A DNA stretch of 6,601 nt from contig JAESUV010000194.1 in assembly GCA_016762975.1 (NCBI GenBank), positions 1 through 6,601 of the forward strand, in the 5' to 3' direction. The stretch is from Gammaproteobacteria bacterium. Lineage in GTDB: Bacteria > Pseudomonadota > Gammaproteobacteria > Pseudomonadales > Pseudohongiellaceae. This document shows, in pieces, positions 6,258 through 6,601 of the stretch (positions within the stretch are counted from its first letter, which is position 1; each line of letters opens with the position of its first letter). The notes below the pieces were generated by a model that saw only the letters and a program-made list of their open reading frames with translations, did not search any database and was not told where the DNA came from. The translations under genes were made by a program, and so were the position numbers.

Positions 6258-6497
6258 AGACATGTCAAAAGCGGAGTAGTACCCACTGGCGTGGCCCATA
6301 ATAACCGAACAGTAATTTTATTCGACGTGCGTACGGAAAAGGAATTTTCAGTCAACCATCTAGCCAGAGCGATTAGACTGAACCCAGAAACTAACCCTCG
6401 AGACTTCCTTCGCAAGTATGTAAATTTATATTTACCGGGCGCTGAAAAAATATAATCGTGCGAAAGCCTCAAGTGTCTTGGATATCGGGTTGTGTAG
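6258..6497 (+). pseudogene. Remnant of a rhodanese-like gene
   Basis: One frame reads VILFDVRTEKEFSVNHLARA and then IRLNPETNPRDFLRKY, up to TAA 6453-6455. This is the typical start of a rhodanese domain (LFDVR..EEFAVSHLxGAIRxxP). The same frame resumes as SCESLKCLGYRVV up to TAG 6495-6497, resembling the later LxxLGYxNV segment. The YCSVGxRS catalytic loop that should lie between is missing, so a deletion plus a stop has removed the active-site Cys. Upstream, another frame (6109-6279) reads GFGTLPLTVQTRSHLEQIVNLLEKTAKDMSKAE before a TAG; it may be the frameshifted N-terminal part, but I cannot confirm this. No SD is visible. Nothing else gene-like is seen between 6075 and 6582. The rhodanese identity rests on about 45 residues. 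Confidence 0.5.
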
Positions 6498-6523
6498 AGG
6501 GGGTCAGAGCCTGAGATATCCCC
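6480..6523. repeat. GGGGTCAGAGCC tag within a GATATC inverted repeat
   Basis: GGATATC (6480-6486) and GATATCC (6515-6521) are inverted around GGGGTCAGAGCC (6500-6511); TCAG-AGC-CTGA (6504-6514) is a small hairpin. GGGGTCAGAG tags recur, from memory, beside REP-associated (Y1) transposases in gammaproteobacteria. Here it lies right at the broken end of the rhodanese remnant, consistent with a mobile-repeat scar. Confidence 0.35.
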
Positions 6524-6582
6524 ACAAATTCTAACAGCATAATACAGCCTCGGCATTTACTTTGACTTTAAGGAGCGAGGCA

Positions 6583-6601
6583 ATGACCTCCTTGTCAGGC
6601 A
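6583..6601 (+). CDS. Start of an unidentified gene, 3' end outside window
   Basis: ATG 6583 follows a strong SD, AAGGAG (6570-6575), with 7-nt spacing, and reads MTSLSG before the window ends. Six residues cannot identify a family. GCCTCG (6547-6552) and CGAGGC (6576-6581) are inverted around the SD and would place it in a loop. Confidence 0.55.

Noticed and set aside
6254..6556. Minus-strand 100-codon ORF
   Set aside because: It runs antisense to the rhodanese-like remnant, has no recognisable motifs and no ribosome site.

Overview
The window reads as chromosomal DNA of a moderate-GC Gram-negative bacterium, most likely a marine gammaproteobacterium. That placement is an inference from the protein families present: a response-regulator-type EAL domain, DUF3179, DUF3047, an outer-membrane beta-barrel and an EamA transporter. 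Sec signal peptides and a beta-barrel show that the cell has an outer membrane. No rRNA, tRNA, CRISPR array, intact transposase or prophage gene was seen.

Layout: (1) 2-616 (+) is the C-terminal part of an EAL-domain protein that has lost most catalytic residues. It is followed by an A/T-flanked imperfect hairpin (641-690) that looks like a terminator and a REP/RAYT-type repeat. (2) 3226-882 (-) is a two-gene operon. A secreted DUF3179 protein (GTG start) overlaps by ATGA an outer-membrane beta-barrel protein. (3) 3227-3519 is the divergent intergenic region. (4) 3520-4053 (+) is a peroxiredoxin-like (AhpC/TSA) thioredoxin-fold gene with one in-frame TGA at 3646-3648. The TGA sits exactly where the family has the first Cys of its GCxxC motif, and a hairpin with bacterial SECIS-like geometry follows it. 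I read the gene as a candidate selenoprotein with a UxxC active site. Conventional gene calling would cut it to a fragment starting at GTG 3667. (5) 4368-5228 (+) is an EamA/DMT transporter whose Shine-Dalgarno can pair with an upstream complement. (6) 5391-6074 (+) is a secreted DUF3047 protein. (7) 6075-6582 holds a 16-bp perfect palindrome, the remains of a rhodanese-like gene and a GGGGTCAGAGCC repeat-like tag. (8) A new gene with a strong Shine-Dalgarno starts at 6583 and leaves the window.

Only the DUF3179/beta-barrel pair is clearly co-translated. The other genes look like separate transcription units with 160-310 bp gaps, and no single pathway links them. The main observation is the selenocysteine candidate. 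Prx-like selenoproteins are a known bacterial class, so the interest lies in this unannotated member and in the implied Sec machinery (selA, selB, selC, selD) elsewhere in the genome. That machinery is not visible here.
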